Source: VAZQ01 sp963712565
Lineage (GTDB): Bacteria; Pseudomonadota; Alphaproteobacteria; Rhizobiales; Xanthobacteraceae
Direction of reading: 5' to 3'
Length of the DNA: 64,000 nt
Assembly: GCA_963712565.1 (NCBI GenBank)
Contig: CAVQIP010000053.1
Coordinates: 62,001-126,000 of the forward strand
The notes under the pieces: model-generated
Seen by the model: only the letters and a program-made list of their open reading frames with translations
The model's database searches: none
Told to the model about the DNA's origin: nothing
Shown: in pieces, positions 47,544 to 56,974 of the stretch
Numbering within the stretch: the stretch's first letter is position 1
How the letters are laid out: each line of letters begins with the position of its first letter
Translations under genes and position numbers: made by a program

Positions 47544-47657
47544 GTTCCGAGCGGTCGGATCATGGCAGCTTTGCTGCGGCGCGAAAGCTACAGTTCCCGG
47601 CCAATCGTTATTTCACTTGATAAATCGGATCATAAGGGAACTCGCTAGGTTGACTGT

Positions 47658-49127
47658 ATGACGAAAACACGACACTCTGCTGCGGTGCAACAAAAGCCGC
47701 TGGGGGCCGGGGCCATGGCGATTGGGGAATTCGGCGGCGCGCCGGATGCAGCCGGCGACACCGGCCCGATGTACGCGGCGCCGATGTACTGGCTGTACGA
47801 AATGGGCCACGCCTGGCTCAGTCCGTCGCGGGCCTTCGCTGATGCCGGGCGGCTGTTCTACAAAAATCCGGCGAACCCGCTCTCCCACACCTCCTTCGGC
47901 AAGACCATGGCCGCGGGTCTCGAATTGTTCGAGCGTTCGACCCGGCGTTACGGCAAGCCGGACTGGAATATCGGTTCGACCGTGGTCGGCGGCGAGCACG
48001 TCCCGGTGCATATCTCCGCCGTCTGGGAGCGCCCGTTCTGCCGCTTGCTGCATTTCGAGCGCGCCTTCGACCACCTGCCGCGCCGTCCGCAGCCGCGCCT
48101 GCTCATGGTTGCGCCGATGTCGGGGCATTATCCGACTCTGTTGCGCGGCACGGTCGAAGGCTTCTTGCCCAATCACGACGTCTACCTCACCGAATGGGTC
48201 GACGCGCGGATGGTGCCGGTGTCGGAGGGTCGCTTCGACCTCGACGACTACATCGACTACGTGATCTCGATGCTGCATCTGCTGGGCGGGGATACCCACG
48301 TCGTGGCGGTGTGCCAGCCCTCGGTCCCGGTGCTTGCCGCGGTCGCGCGCATGGAGGCCGAGAACGATCCCTATGTGCCCCATTCCATGGTGCTGATGGG
48401 CGGCCCGATCGACACGCGGGTCAATCCGACCGCGGTCAATACCCTGGCCGAGCGGCGAGGCGTCGACTGGTTTCGCCGCAACGTCATCACCAAGGTGCCG
48501 TTTCCGAATCCCGGTTTCCTGCGCGACGTTTATCCGGGCTTCCTGCAACTGCACGGCTTCGTGAGCATGAATCTCGATCGGCACATCGAGGCGCACCGCA
48601 ACCTGTTCCGCCATCTCGTGCAAGGCGATGGCGATTCCGCGCAGAAGCATCGCGAATTCTACGACGAATATCTCGCGGTCATGGATCTGGCCGCCGAGTT
48701 CTATTTGCAGACCGTCGAGACCGTGTTCGTGCGTCACGCCTTGCCCAAGGGCGAGATGACCCATCGCGGCGCACGCGTCGATCCCGCGAAGATCCGCCGC
48801 GTCGCCTTGCTCACGGTCGAGGGCGAGAACGACGACATTTCGGGCGTCGGCCAGACCGAAGCCGCGCATCGGCTGTGCGTCAACATACCCTCGCACCGCC
48901 AGGCGCACTGGCTGCAGCCCGCGGTAGGTCATTACGGCGTGTTCAACGGCTCGCGTTTCCGCGCCGAGATCGTGCCGCGCATCGCGGACTTCGTGCTGTC
49001 CAACAACGCCAATAGCGCGCGCAGCGGTACGCGCGCGGTGAAGGGCAAGATCGGCGCGGCCAATGCGAGCAATGGCGCCGCGCCCGTGCCGCCGGTCGCT
49101 GCGGTCGAGGCCGTCGCCAACGAATAG
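47658..49127 (+). CDS. phaZ: Intracellular polyhydroxyalkanoate depolymerase
   Basis: 489 residues without signal peptide. The catalytic cysteine C219 is in VVAVCQPSVPVL, the nucleophile variant of intracellular PHB depolymerases of the PhaZ1 type; Asp and His are in EGENDDISGVGQT and VGHYGVFNG. MYWLYEMGHAWLSPSRAFAD is typical of the N-terminus. It breaks stored polyhydroxybutyrate to 3-hydroxybutyrate. A low-complexity Ala/Asn tail follows the catalytic domain. An 8-bp stem (49134-49152) follows the stop. Confidence 0.94.
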   Translation: MTKTRHSAAVQQKPLGAGAMAIGEFGGAPDAAGDTGPMYAAPMYWLYEMGHAWLSPSRAFADAGRLFYKNPANPLSHTSFGKTMAAGLELFERSTRRYGKPDWNIGSTVVGGEHVPVHISAVWERPFCRLLHFERAFDHLPRRPQPRLLMVAPMSGHYPTLLRGTVEGFLPNHDVYLTEWVDARMVPVSEGRFDLDDYIDYVISMLHLLGGDTHVVAVCQPSVPVLAAVARMEAENDPYVPHSMVLMGGPIDTRVNPTAVNTLAERRGVDWFRRNVITKVPFPNPGFLRDVYPGFLQLHGFVSMNLDRHIEAHRNLFRHLVQGDGDSAQKHREFYDEYLAVMDLAAEFYLQTVETVFVRHALPKGEMTHRGARVDPAKIRRVALLTVEGENDDISGVGQTEAAHRLCVNIPSHRQAHWLQPAVGHYGVFNGSRFRAEIVPRIADFVLSNNANSARSGTRAVKGKIGAANASNGAAPVPPVAAVEAVANE

Positions 49128-49133
49128 CGCCCG

Positions 49134-49152
49134 CGGCCGGCACCGCCGGCCG
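49134..49152 (+). terminator. GC-rich stem just after phaZ
   Basis: CGGCCGGC - ACC - GCCGGCCG, perfect, 7 bp after the phaZ stop. No T tract follows, so it could be a factor-assisted terminator or an mRNA-protecting stem. The remaining gap to 49518 (about 390 bp in total from the phaZ stop) shows no supportable gene. Confidence 0.45.
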
Positions 49153-49518
49153 GGACGGCCGCCGGCCAGACCGGTTCATTCGCTCCAAATATTGCGGCAA
49201 GCCGCATCCAGCCGAGGTTTGCACGTGATTCGCCATCGCGGCTGCCGCCTACATCGCCGCTAAAGCATTGATCTTTTAGCCGATTTGGCCAACGGCCGGA
49301 CGCGATGACGGCGTGACCGGCCGCTGCCGCTGGCCGCCGCCGGCCCAATAAGTTATGAAAATGGATTCAAACGTTGAGAGCCCCAAGTTATGGTAGGAGT
49401 GCTTCGCACCAGGCCCCGGCCCTTGGGGAAGAGCCTTTATTTGTCACCCGTCATGCTGCGCGCTCTTGCCATTATGGCAGTATTTCGCCCGGGGTTGCTG
49501 CAGGGTGGATCTGCGTCC

Positions 49519-50295
49519 ATGTCGCTTCGCGCGTTGCTCTATCGCCGTCCGAGCGAGCCCTCGGCCGTTCAGGTCGTTTTCGACAAAGCGATCTATCTCG
49601 TCCGGTTGCGCCGGCATCGCCAGGCGCGACGCTACACGCTGCGCATCGATGCCGCGTCGCGCGAGGTGGTTCTCACCATGCCGCCGCGCGGCAGCGTCAA
49701 GGAGGCGAAGGAGTTCGCGCAGAAGCACGGCGGGTGGATCGCGGCACGGCTCAAGCGGTTGCCGGAAGCGACGCCGTTCGCGCACGGGATGGAGGTGCCG
49801 CTGCGCGGCGAGCCGCACCGCATCGTGCATCGCCGCGGCGTGCGCGGCACGGTGTGGATCGAGACCGAAGCGACGGGCTGCCGGGTGCTTTGCGTCGCGG
49901 GCGAACCGCCCCACCTCGACCGCCGGGTCGGCGATTTTCTCAAACGCGAAGCGCAGCGTGATCTCGACGCGGCCAGCCGGCGCTACGCCGCCAAGCTCGG
50001 CGTTCCGATCAAGCGCATCGCGGTGCGCGACCAGTCGAGCCGCTGGGGCTCGTGCTCAAATACCGGCGTGTTGTCGTTCTCCTGGCGGCTCATCCTGGCG
50101 CCGCCTTTCGTGCTCGACTACCTGGCGGCGCACGAGGTCTCCCACCTTCTGGAGCTCAACCATTCGCTGCGCTTCTGGCGATTGGTGAAGCGGCTCTACC
50201 CGGACGTCGAGCGCGCCAAGGTATGGCTCGACGCCAACGGCACCGACCTGCATCGCTACGGCTTGTCCGGGCGGCGCGGCGCGGGCGACATCTAA
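49519..50295 (+). CDS. YgjP-like (M48/SprT-type) zinc metallopeptidase domain protein
   Basis: 258 residues. The zinc motif AAHEVSHLLELNHS (HExxH plus a later histidine) lies near residue 205, preceded by RDQSSRWGSCSNTGVLSFSWRL, which is the YgjP/DUF45 signature. The N-terminal part (RLRRHRQARRYTLRIDAASREVVLTMP) is also typical. Some predicted family members are poorly characterised intracellular proteases. The ATG at 49519 gives MSLRALLYRR. Transcribed with phaZ and the Bug gene but with large gaps; independent transcript likely. Confidence 0.87.
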   Translation: MSLRALLYRRPSEPSAVQVVFDKAIYLVRLRRHRQARRYTLRIDAASREVVLTMPPRGSVKEAKEFAQKHGGWIAARLKRLPEATPFAHGMEVPLRGEPHRIVHRRGVRGTVWIETEATGCRVLCVAGEPPHLDRRVGDFLKREAQRDLDAASRRYAAKLGVPIKRIAVRDQSSRWGSCSNTGVLSFSWRLILAPPFVLDYLAAHEVSHLLELNHSLRFWRLVKRLYPDVERAKVWLDANGTDLHRYGLSGRRGAGDI

Positions 50296-50397
50296 GGCCG
50301 GCGAACCGCCGATGCGCCGCGGATGCCGTCTGCCGCCGGCATCGGAAGCGGCTATGATTGCCGGCGAGGTCGGCTGGCCGACGATCGAGGGTCCCCC

Positions 50398-51378
50398 ATG
50401 ACGGCGAGCTTGCGATATGCGCTGGCTGCGGCGCTGCTGGCGGCGGCCGTCGCCGCCGTGGCCCAGCCCGCCGGGGCGCAGGGTTTTCCGGGCCGGCCCG
50501 TGCATCTGATCGTCTGCTATGCGCCGGGCGGAACCGGCGACATCGTCGCGCGGCTGATCTCGGACCGGCTCGCGGCCGCGCTCGGCCAGACCGTGGTGGT
50601 GGAGAACCGGGCAGGCGCGAGCGGCTCGATCGGCGCGCAGAGCGTGGTCTCCGCCGCGCCCGACGGCCACACGCTGCTGGTCGGTCAGCCGGCCGAGGTC
50701 GCCATCAATCAGCACTGGATCAAAGGGCTCACCTACGACCCCGACAAGGATCTGCAGCCGGTCGCGCTCGCGACCATCGTGCCGCTCGCGCTCGTCATCC
50801 CCGGCAGCGCGCCCTACGCGACGGTGCCGGACATGCTGAAAGCCGCGGCAACCCGCGGCCTCACATTCGCGTCGGCGGGGACCGGGACTCCCGGGCATTT
50901 CGCCGGCGAATTGCTCAAGCTCAAGAGCAACGCCAACCTCACGCACGTCCCCTACAAGGGGGCGGGACCGGCCTTGAACGATCTCCTGGGCGGCCACGTC
51001 GATTTCTTCTTCTCGGGCTTTCCCGCGGCATGGGCGCAAGTGAAGGCAGGCAGGCTGAAGCTCATCGCGGTGTCGCCGGCAAAGCGTTCGCCCGCCGCGC
51101 CGGACGTGCCGACGGTGGCCGAAGCCTCCGGCATCGCGGATTTCGACATCAGCCTGTGGCAGGGCGTGTTCGCGCCGCGCGCCACCCCGAAAGACGTCGT
51201 CACGCGGCTCAACGCCGAGATCAACAAGATCGTCACCCAGCCGGACATCGGGGCCAAGCTGCGCGACGACGGCGCGGTCGTGACCCCGCTCACAGTCGAT
51301 CAATTCACCGCCTTCGTGAGGGCGGAGAGCGACAAATATCTGCGGATCATCAAGCAGTCTGGCGTGAAGCCGGAGTGA
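50398..51378 (+). CDS. Bug-family periplasmic binding protein, copy 4
   Basis: 326 residues. Signal peptide with an Ala-rich core (MTASLRYALAAALLAAAVAA) and cleavage near AGAQGF; then FPGRPVHLIVCYAPGGTGDIVAR, SAAPDGHTLLVGQ and a Bug C-terminus. It is convergent with tctA across a 266-bp palindrome-rich gap, so it is not part of the tctCBA operon although adjacent to it. Ligand unknown. Confidence 0.9.
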   Translation: MTASLRYALAAALLAAAVAAVAQPAGAQGFPGRPVHLIVCYAPGGTGDIVARLISDRLAAALGQTVVVENRAGASGSIGAQSVVSAAPDGHTLLVGQPAEVAINQHWIKGLTYDPDKDLQPVALATIVPLALVIPGSAPYATVPDMLKAAATRGLTFASAGTGTPGHFAGELLKLKSNANLTHVPYKGAGPALNDLLGGHVDFFFSGFPAAWAQVKAGRLKLIAVSPAKRSPAAPDVPTVAEASGIADFDISLWQGVFAPRATPKDVVTRLNAEINKIVTQPDIGAKLRDDGAVVTPLTVDQFTAFVRAESDKYLRIIKQSGVKPE

Positions 51379-51409
51379 TGATAATGGACCGTCATTGCCG
51401 GGCTTGACA

Positions 51410-51577
51410 CCGCAAGTCGGGTTTACCCGACTTGCGGCGCCCGATATCGCGGAACTCGGGCAAGCCCGAGCTCCGATGCAATCCATCATTCTTGCGAGCG
51501 AAGATGGATGCGCCCGAACTCGGGTATACCCGAGTTCGGCCCTTAATGATGCGCAAGTCGGATAGATCCGACTTGCG
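51410..51577. repeat. Cluster of four related palindromes (REP-like) between convergent genes
   Basis: Four stems in the gap between a plus-strand Bug gene and minus-strand tctA. 51410-51437: CCGCAAGTCGGG - TTTA - CCCGACTTGCGG. 51450-51475: 12-bp arms with one A.C mismatch around AA. 51514-51539: a 26-bp perfect palindrome with half site CCGAACTCGGGTA. 51552-51577: CGCAAGTCGGAT - AG - ATCCGACTTGCG. Cores are AAGTCGG/CCGACTT or AACTCGGG/CCCGAGTT; the hairpin at 25500-25525 shares the core. Likely a REP-type element, which may also act as a two-way terminator. Confidence 0.8.
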
Positions 51578-51644
51578 TGGTCAAGGCCGCGCATGACGCG
51601 GCGAGAGACGAGCAGTCGCCTCGCGCGGTTCGCAGCGGGTCTCG

Positions 51645-53141
51645 TCAATCCGCAATTTCCCGTTTCCGCTCCCGCACTGCGGGCACCACCATCACCACGA
51701 GGATCAGCACGGTCGCGAGGATGAAAGCGAGGCTGAGCGGACGGGTGACGAACACCGAGGCGTCACCGCCCGACATCAGCATCGAACGCCGCAAATTCTC
51801 CTCCATCATCGGTCCCAGCACGTATCCGAGCAGCATCGGCGCCAGCGGAAATCCGAGCTTGCTGCAGACGAAGCCGAAGACGCTGAACAGCGCCGTCAGA
51901 TAGATCTCGAACGACGAGTTGTTCACGCTGTAAACGCCGATGGCCGAGAACGCCATGATGGCGGGGAACAGCAGCCGATACGGCACCTGCAGGAGCTTCA
52001 CCCACAGCCCGATCATCGGCAGGTTGAGCATCACCAGCATCAGATTGCCGATCCACATGCTGGCGATCAGTCCCCAGAACAAATCCGGGCGCTGGGTCAT
52101 GACCTCGGGGCCGGGCTGGATGCCCTGGATGGTCAGCGCGCCCAGCATCAGTGCCATGACCCCGCTCGCGGGCAGCCCGAGGGTGAGCATGGGGATGAAT
52201 TTGCACTGCGCGTCCGCGTTGTTGGCGGCTTCCGGCGCCGCGACGCCCTCGATTGCGCCTTGGCCGAAGCGCGAAGGGTCGGCGGCGAGCTTCTTTTCCA
52301 GCATGTAGGACGCGAACGAGGCGATCGACGGCCCGGTGCCGGGCAGCACGCCGAAAAACGAGCCGATTCCGGTGCCGCGCAGGATCGGTCCGATCGAGCG
52401 TTTCCAATCCTCCCGCGAAGGGAACAGGTTGGTCACCCTGGCGCTGAATATGCGCCGTTCCTCCTTGTCGCCGAGATTGGCGATGATCTCGCCGATCGCG
52501 AACACGCCGACCGCGACCACGATGAAACCGATGCCGTCGGACAGTTCGATGATGCCGAAGCTGAACCGCTGCACGCCGGTATTGACGTCGCTGCCGACGA
52601 GGCCGAGCAGGAGGCCGACCACCACCATTGCCAGCGATTTGACCATGTCGCCCTGGGCGAGCACGGCGGCTGCGACCAGTCCCATCAGCATCAGCGAGAA
52701 ATATTCCGGCGAGCCGAACTTGAGGGCGATCTCGGCGAGCGGCGGACCGAACAGCGCGATCAGCAGCGTCCCCACCGTGCCGGCGAAGAACGAGCCGATG
52801 GCCGCGATCGCGAGCGCCGGGCCGGCGCGGCCCTGCCGCGCCATCTGGTAGCCGTCGATGCAGGTCACCACCGCCGAAGTCTCGCCCGGCAGATTCACCA
52901 GGATGGCGGTGGTGGAGCCGCCGTATTGGGCGCCGTAATAGATGCCGGCCAGCATGATGAGCGCGCCGACCGGCGGGACGCCGTAGGTGAGCGGCATCAG
53001 GATGGCGATCGTGCCGAGCGGGCCGATGCCCGGCAGCACGCCGATGAGAGTGCCCACGGTCACGCCGACCAGGCAGTAGAGCAGGTTCTGCAGCGAAAGC
53101 GCGACCCCGAAACCGAAGATCAGGTTGTCGAACAGCGCCAT
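51645..53141 (-). CDS. tctA: Tripartite tricarboxylate transporter, large permease TctA
   Basis: 498 residues, about twelve hydrophobic segments. Signature regions GTLIGVLPGIGPLGTIAILMPLTYG, IYYGAQYGGSTTAILVNLPGETSAVVTC and GTGIGSFFGVLPGTGPSIASF are characteristic of TctA (shown in part). Last of a minus-strand tctC-tctB-tctA set: the TctB gene ends 7 bp upstream of its start. Together they form a sodium-coupled carboxylate importer with a periplasmic receptor. Substrate unknown; neighbours suggest a hydroxy-acid. Confidence 0.95.
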   Translation of the reverse strand: MALFDNLIFGFGVALSLQNLLYCLVGVTVGTLIGVLPGIGPLGTIAILMPLTYGVPPVGALIMLAGIYYGAQYGGSTTAILVNLPGETSAVVTCIDGYQMARQGRAGPALAIAAIGSFFAGTVGTLLIALFGPPLAEIALKFGSPEYFSLMLMGLVAAAVLAQGDMVKSLAMVVVGLLLGLVGSDVNTGVQRFSFGIIELSDGIGFIVVAVGVFAIGEIIANLGDKEERRIFSARVTNLFPSREDWKRSIGPILRGTGIGSFFGVLPGTGPSIASFASYMLEKKLAADPSRFGQGAIEGVAAPEAANNADAQCKFIPMLTLGLPASGVMALMLGALTIQGIQPGPEVMTQRPDLFWGLIASMWIGNLMLVMLNLPMIGLWVKLLQVPYRLLFPAIMAFSAIGVYSVNNSSFEIYLTALFSVFGFVCSKLGFPLAPMLLGYVLGPMMEENLRRSMLMSGGDASVFVTRPLSLAFILATVLILVVMVVPAVRERKREIAD

Positions 53142-53148
53142 GACGGCT

Positions 53149-53604
53149 TCAGTCCAAGCCCGCGATCAACGGATAGGGCAGGCCGAGCGCCCAGACGAAG
53201 ACGGCGACCGACAGCGCGGTCAGGCCGACCGAAAACAGCAAGACCTCCACGAATCTGAATTCGGTGCTGGCGGTGGCCGAGGCGAAGATCAGTACGATCA
53301 TCGCCGGCACGAAGCCGCCATGGTCCATCAGCAGGCCGAACAGAACGAGCGACAGCGGCAGGACGACGAGCGCGCGCAGCGACCAGGAGCCGGCCATCGC
53401 CTCGGCTCGGCGCAAGCCGGTGGCCAGTACGTAGAGCCCGAACACGATCAGGAGTCCCCCGAGAACGATCGGGAAATAGCCGGGACCCATGCGCAGCGCG
53501 GTGCCGAACGGATAGTCGCGGGCGAGGACGATCGCCGCTGCGCCGATGCCGATCAGCATCAGGCCGGCCCAGACGTCCTTGTTGTTCCAAACGGAAGGCT
53601 TCAT
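53149..53604 (-). CDS. tctB: Tripartite tricarboxylate transporter, small permease TctB
   Basis: 151 residues, four hydrophobic segments: LMLIGIGAAAIVLARDYPFG with the TctB MGPGYFPIVLGGLLIVFG region following, then LRALVVLPLSLVLFGLLM, VPAMIVLIFASATAS and VLLFSVGLTALSVAVFVWAL. Length is within the usual 140-180 of the family. Seven bp upstream of tctA and 111 bp downstream of tctC, same strand. Confidence 0.9.
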   Translation of the reverse strand: MKPSVWNNKDVWAGLMLIGIGAAAIVLARDYPFGTALRMGPGYFPIVLGGLLIVFGLYVLATGLRRAEAMAGSWSLRALVVLPLSLVLFGLLMDHGGFVPAMIVLIFASATASTEFRFVEVLLFSVGLTALSVAVFVWALGLPYPLIAGLD

Positions 53605-53715
53605 CGCGCGACCCGACAGCGACCCCGAATGTCGAACCGCCGGCCGAACGCCGGACCCGTCCGCGCGGCCGCCTCAGGATGACAAATCAAGTGCTGAGCG
53701 AAAGAGTGAGAGCAG

Positions 53716-54684
53716 TCACTCCGCCTTGATGCCGCCCTGCTTCACCACGCGCTCCCATTTCTTCATTTCCTTCTCGATGAAGGCTGCGAACTCGGGCGGG
53801 CTCATCTGCACGATCTCGGCGCCCTCGGACGAGAACTGCTTCTGCACGTCGGCCGAGGTCTGCACCTCCTGGATCGCCTTGTGCAGCCGCTCGATGATGG
53901 GCGCGGGGGTGCCGGCGGGCGCCACGATCCCCCACCAGTTGACCGCTTCGTAACCGGGCACCCCGGCCTCGGCGATCGTCGGCACGTCAGGCAGAACCGG
54001 ATTGCGTTTGCTGCCGCCGGTGCCCAGCGCCTTGAGCTTGCCCGAGCGGATATGCGGGGTGGTCTGCACCAGCGAGCTGAACAGCAACTTGGTATGGCCG
54101 CCGATCACATCGATCATCGCCGGACCGCCGCCTTTGAACGGCACGTGCAGCATGTCGACGCCGGCCTCGAGCTTGAACAGTTCGCCGCCGAGGTGCTGGA
54201 AACTGCCGACGCCAGCCGAGGCATATTGCAGTTCGCCCGGTTTCTGCTTGGCGAGCGCGAGCAGCTCCTTGACCGAATTGACCGGAAGCGCGGGATTGAT
54301 CGCGAGCACGTTCGGCCCGCTGGCCAGAATGGAGATCGGAGTGAAGGATTTGATCGGGTCGTAGGGCAGCTTGTAGAGCCACGGATTGACCGCGTGGGCG
54401 AGCGAAATGATCTGGAGCGTGTAGCCATCATGCGGCGCGTTGGCCGTGAGCTCGGTGCCGATGACGCCGCCGGCGCCGCCGCGATTGTCCACCACCACCT
54501 GCTTGCCGAGGCGCTCGGACAATTGCGTCGCGATCATGCGCCCGACCACGTCGTTGCTGCCGCCGGGCGGGAACGGGATGATGAGCCGCACCGGCTTGCT
54601 CGGATAGTCTTGGGCGGCGACCGCGGTCGTGAGCGCCAGCAACAGACCGGCGGCCTTGAGCAGCGTTCCATACGATTTCGGCAT
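53716..54684 (-). CDS. tctC: Tripartite tricarboxylate transporter receptor TctC (Bug), copy 5
   Basis: 322 residues. Signal peptide MPKSYGTLLKAAGLLLALTT with cleavage near AVAAQ; YPSKPVRLIIPFPPGGSNDVVGR, NAPHDGYTLQIIS and the C-terminal MSPPEFAAFIEKEMKKWERV. Unlike the other four Bug proteins in the window it has its own tctB and tctA downstream, so it is a true TTT receptor. It follows the Ldh2-type dehydrogenase gene by about 200 bp on the same strand. Confidence 0.93.
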   Translation of the reverse strand: MPKSYGTLLKAAGLLLALTTAVAAQDYPSKPVRLIIPFPPGGSNDVVGRMIATQLSERLGKQVVVDNRGGAGGVIGTELTANAPHDGYTLQIISLAHAVNPWLYKLPYDPIKSFTPISILASGPNVLAINPALPVNSVKELLALAKQKPGELQYASAGVGSFQHLGGELFKLEAGVDMLHVPFKGGGPAMIDVIGGHTKLLFSSLVQTTPHIRSGKLKALGTGGSKRNPVLPDVPTIAEAGVPGYEAVNWWGIVAPAGTPAPIIERLHKAIQEVQTSADVQKQFSSEGAEIVQMSPPEFAAFIEKEMKKWERVVKQGGIKAE

Positions 54685-54882
54685 GCGTTAACTCCTCCAG
54701 AGAGCTCGTTGTCGTCGCGCCGTCGGCGGAATGAAATCGTCGTGGCCGAGCCGTCGCCGAACCAGGCCATGCGCATGTCCCCGCGCGCCAAGATACCCGG
54801 TCCGGCCGTGCTTTTGCACCATTGGCATATCATGTTGTCGACCGCGATGTTGGCCGGCCGGCTGCGCCAGAATGTCCCTTCA

Positions 54883-56037
54883 TCAGCCGAGCGGGGCGGT
54901 GGACACGCGCAGCGGCGCGACGCCGGCCTTGGCGGCCTCCGCCTGCAACGGCGCGATCTCGTTGGCGCTGTAGGGAATGCCGGAGCGGCGTCGCTCCGCT
55001 TCATGGCCCCGCTCGGGATCGCCCGGGATCAGAACCTCGTCGACGCCCGCCGCCCTGGGACAGGCCCGCACGCGCGCGATCAGCGTGTCCATGCGGTTGC
55101 GATAGTCCTCCTGCGGCACGAACAAATCGGGTTTGAGCGCGAGGAAGAAGTGTCCGACGTCCTGCGGTCGGTCGTAGACTTTGTACTGGTCGCCGACGTC
55201 CCCGCCGTAATTCGCGCCCGAGATCACGCCGCCGAGAATATCCATGAGCATGGCCAGCCCCGAGCCCTTGTAGCCGCCGATCGGCAGCACCACGCCGCCG
55301 AGGGCGGCCTTCGGATCCGTCGTCGGACGGCCGTCGGCATCGAGCGCATAGCCCGGCGGGATTTTTTCGCCGCGGCGCGCGGCGCGACGGATTTTTCCGC
55401 GCGCGGCCACCGCCGGCGACATGTCCAAGAGAAATGACGCGTGCTTGCCCGCCGGCGCGCCGGCCGCGAACGGATTGGTGCCGAGCAGCGCGGTGCGCGC
55501 ACCCCAGGGCGGCATGGCGGGCGACGCATTGCTGAAGACGAGCGAGATGAAGCCGGCGTCGAGGGCGTGCAGCACGTAGGAGGCGGCCATGCCGAAATGG
55601 GTGCTGCGGCGGACCGCGACTACGCCGATGCCCAATTCGCGCGCGATCGCGATCGCCTCGCGCATCGCCCGCATGCCCACGACGAAGCCGAAACCGTTGT
55701 GGCCGTCCAAGGCGGCCGCGGCCGGCGTCACCCGTTTGGGCTCCAGCACCGGGCGCGGATTGATCAGGCCGCGGCGGAGGCGGTCGAGATAGCCGGGCAG
55801 GCGGCAGAGGCCATGCGTGTCGACGCCGCGCAAATCGGCGCTCACCAGGCAGCCGGCAACGATCGCCGCGTCCTGCTCGGGCAGGCCATGCGCCACCAGC
55901 AGTCGCCGTGCGAAAGCGTCCGCGGCGCCGGCTTCGGCATAGACGCGCGCGGCGGTGACGACATGGTTGGGTTTGACGCGTCTGCCACGGCGAACCGGTT
56001 GCCGCTTCGCCGGAAGACGCTTCCCCGGCGGCGACAT
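54883..56037 (-). CDS. Ldh2-type malate/L-lactate dehydrogenase family oxidoreductase
   Basis: 384 residues with a basic N-terminal extension (MSPPGKRLPAKRQPVRRGRR) of unclear role. Fold features: DLRGVDTHGLCRLPGYLDRL, ALDGHNGFGFVVGMRAM, VAVRRSTHFGMAASYVLHAL, GTNPFAAGAPAG and GYKGSGLAMLMDILGG with the catalytic histidine in the THFG motif. The family acts on malate, lactate, ureidoglycolate or sulfolactate with NAD(P). The ATG shares its A with the preceding aldolase TGA, so they are coupled. Together with TctC downstream this suggests a hydroxy-acid catabolic unit. Confidence 0.9.
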   Translation of the reverse strand: MSPPGKRLPAKRQPVRRGRRVKPNHVVTAARVYAEAGAADAFARRLLVAHGLPEQDAAIVAGCLVSADLRGVDTHGLCRLPGYLDRLRRGLINPRPVLEPKRVTPAAAALDGHNGFGFVVGMRAMREAIAIARELGIGVVAVRRSTHFGMAASYVLHALDAGFISLVFSNASPAMPPWGARTALLGTNPFAAGAPAGKHASFLLDMSPAVAARGKIRRAARRGEKIPPGYALDADGRPTTDPKAALGGVVLPIGGYKGSGLAMLMDILGGVISGANYGGDVGDQYKVYDRPQDVGHFFLALKPDLFVPQEDYRNRMDTLIARVRACPRAAGVDEVLIPGDPERGHEAERRRSGIPYSANEIAPLQAEAAKAGVAPLRVSTAPLG

Positions 56038-56834
56038 CAGAGCTTGATCTCCTGCACCTGCTTGGCGCGCGCGCTGCAGGCGCTCAGCAGAAAGGCCAGG
56101 TCGGTGCCGGTCGAGACGTAGCGCGCGCCCATCCGCACGAACTCGGCCGCCAGATCGGGGCGCGTGGCGAGGCCGCCGACGCCGCAGTGCTTGCCGTGCT
56201 TGCGGCAGGCGGCGATCGTCCGCGCATAAGTCTCGCGCACGCGCGGATGGTCGTACTCTCCGGGAATGCCCCAATCCGCCAGCAGGTCGTTGAGGCCGAT
56301 CAGCACCATGTCGACGCCCTCGACCGCCACGATCTCCTCGGCGTTGTCGAGCGCGGCCGCGCTCTCAAACTGCACGATGACCATGGTGGCATCGTTGAGC
56401 GCGGCCTGCATCTCGGGCGCCGGGAACGAGCGGAAGTGCAGGTGCGGGAGGAGGCCTGCGTTCGAACGCTCGCCGAGCGGCGGAAATTTCGCCGCCCTGA
56501 CCACCTCGCGCGCCGCTTGCGCCGAGCTGATATGCGGCGCGATCACGCCGAGCGCGCCGCCATCGAGCACGCGCGCGATGTAGTCCGGCGTATTGGCGGG
56601 AACGCGCACGAACGGCGCGATCCCGGCTTCGAGCGCGGCCATGCAGATCTGGCTCGTGGTCTCGAGCGAGAAGCTCGAATGCTCGACGTCGACGTAGAGG
56701 GTGTCGAACCCGGCGGTCCGGGCGATGCGCGCGATCTCGATCGTGCGCACGAGCCGCACGGTCATCGACGCCACCACCTCGCCGCGTGCGAGCTTGTCCT
56801 TGACGTTGTTGCGCAGGATGTCGCGGATCGCCAC
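56037..56834 (-). CDS. HpcH/HpaI aldolase family protein
   Basis: 265 residues from a GTG with GGGGGAG upstream; a longer reading from 56963 adds a charged segment rich in Lys/Glu. Class II pyruvate aldolase motifs: DTLYVDVEHSSFSLETTSQI, PFVRVPANTPDYIARVLDGG, GALGVIAPHISSAQAA, a metal-ligand glutamate in VQFESAAALDN and an aspartate in IGLNDLLADWG. Cleaves 4-hydroxy-2-keto acids to pyruvate and an aldehyde. First gene of the minus-strand run leading into the Ldh2-type enzyme. Substrate unknown. Confidence 0.92.
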   Translation of the reverse strand: MAIRDILRNNVKDKLARGEVVASMTVRLVRTIEIARIARTAGFDTLYVDVEHSSFSLETTSQICMAALEAGIAPFVRVPANTPDYIARVLDGGALGVIAPHISSAQAAREVVRAAKFPPLGERSNAGLLPHLHFRSFPAPEMQAALNDATMVIVQFESAAALDNAEEIVAVEGVDMVLIGLNDLLADWGIPGEYDHPRVRETYARTIAACRKHGKHCGVGGLATRPDLAAEFVRMGARYVSTGTDLAFLLSACSARAKQVQEIKL

Positions 56835-56974
56835 GGCCGGCTCTCCCCCTGTTGCCTTCCCCTCAGTTTTCTCTTTGGCCTTCGCTTCGGCTTCCCTTGG
56901 CCTTGCCCGCCGGCCGGCGCTATGCTGGCCGGTCTGATCCAGGACGATCCCCGGCATCGCCACGGAAACTATCC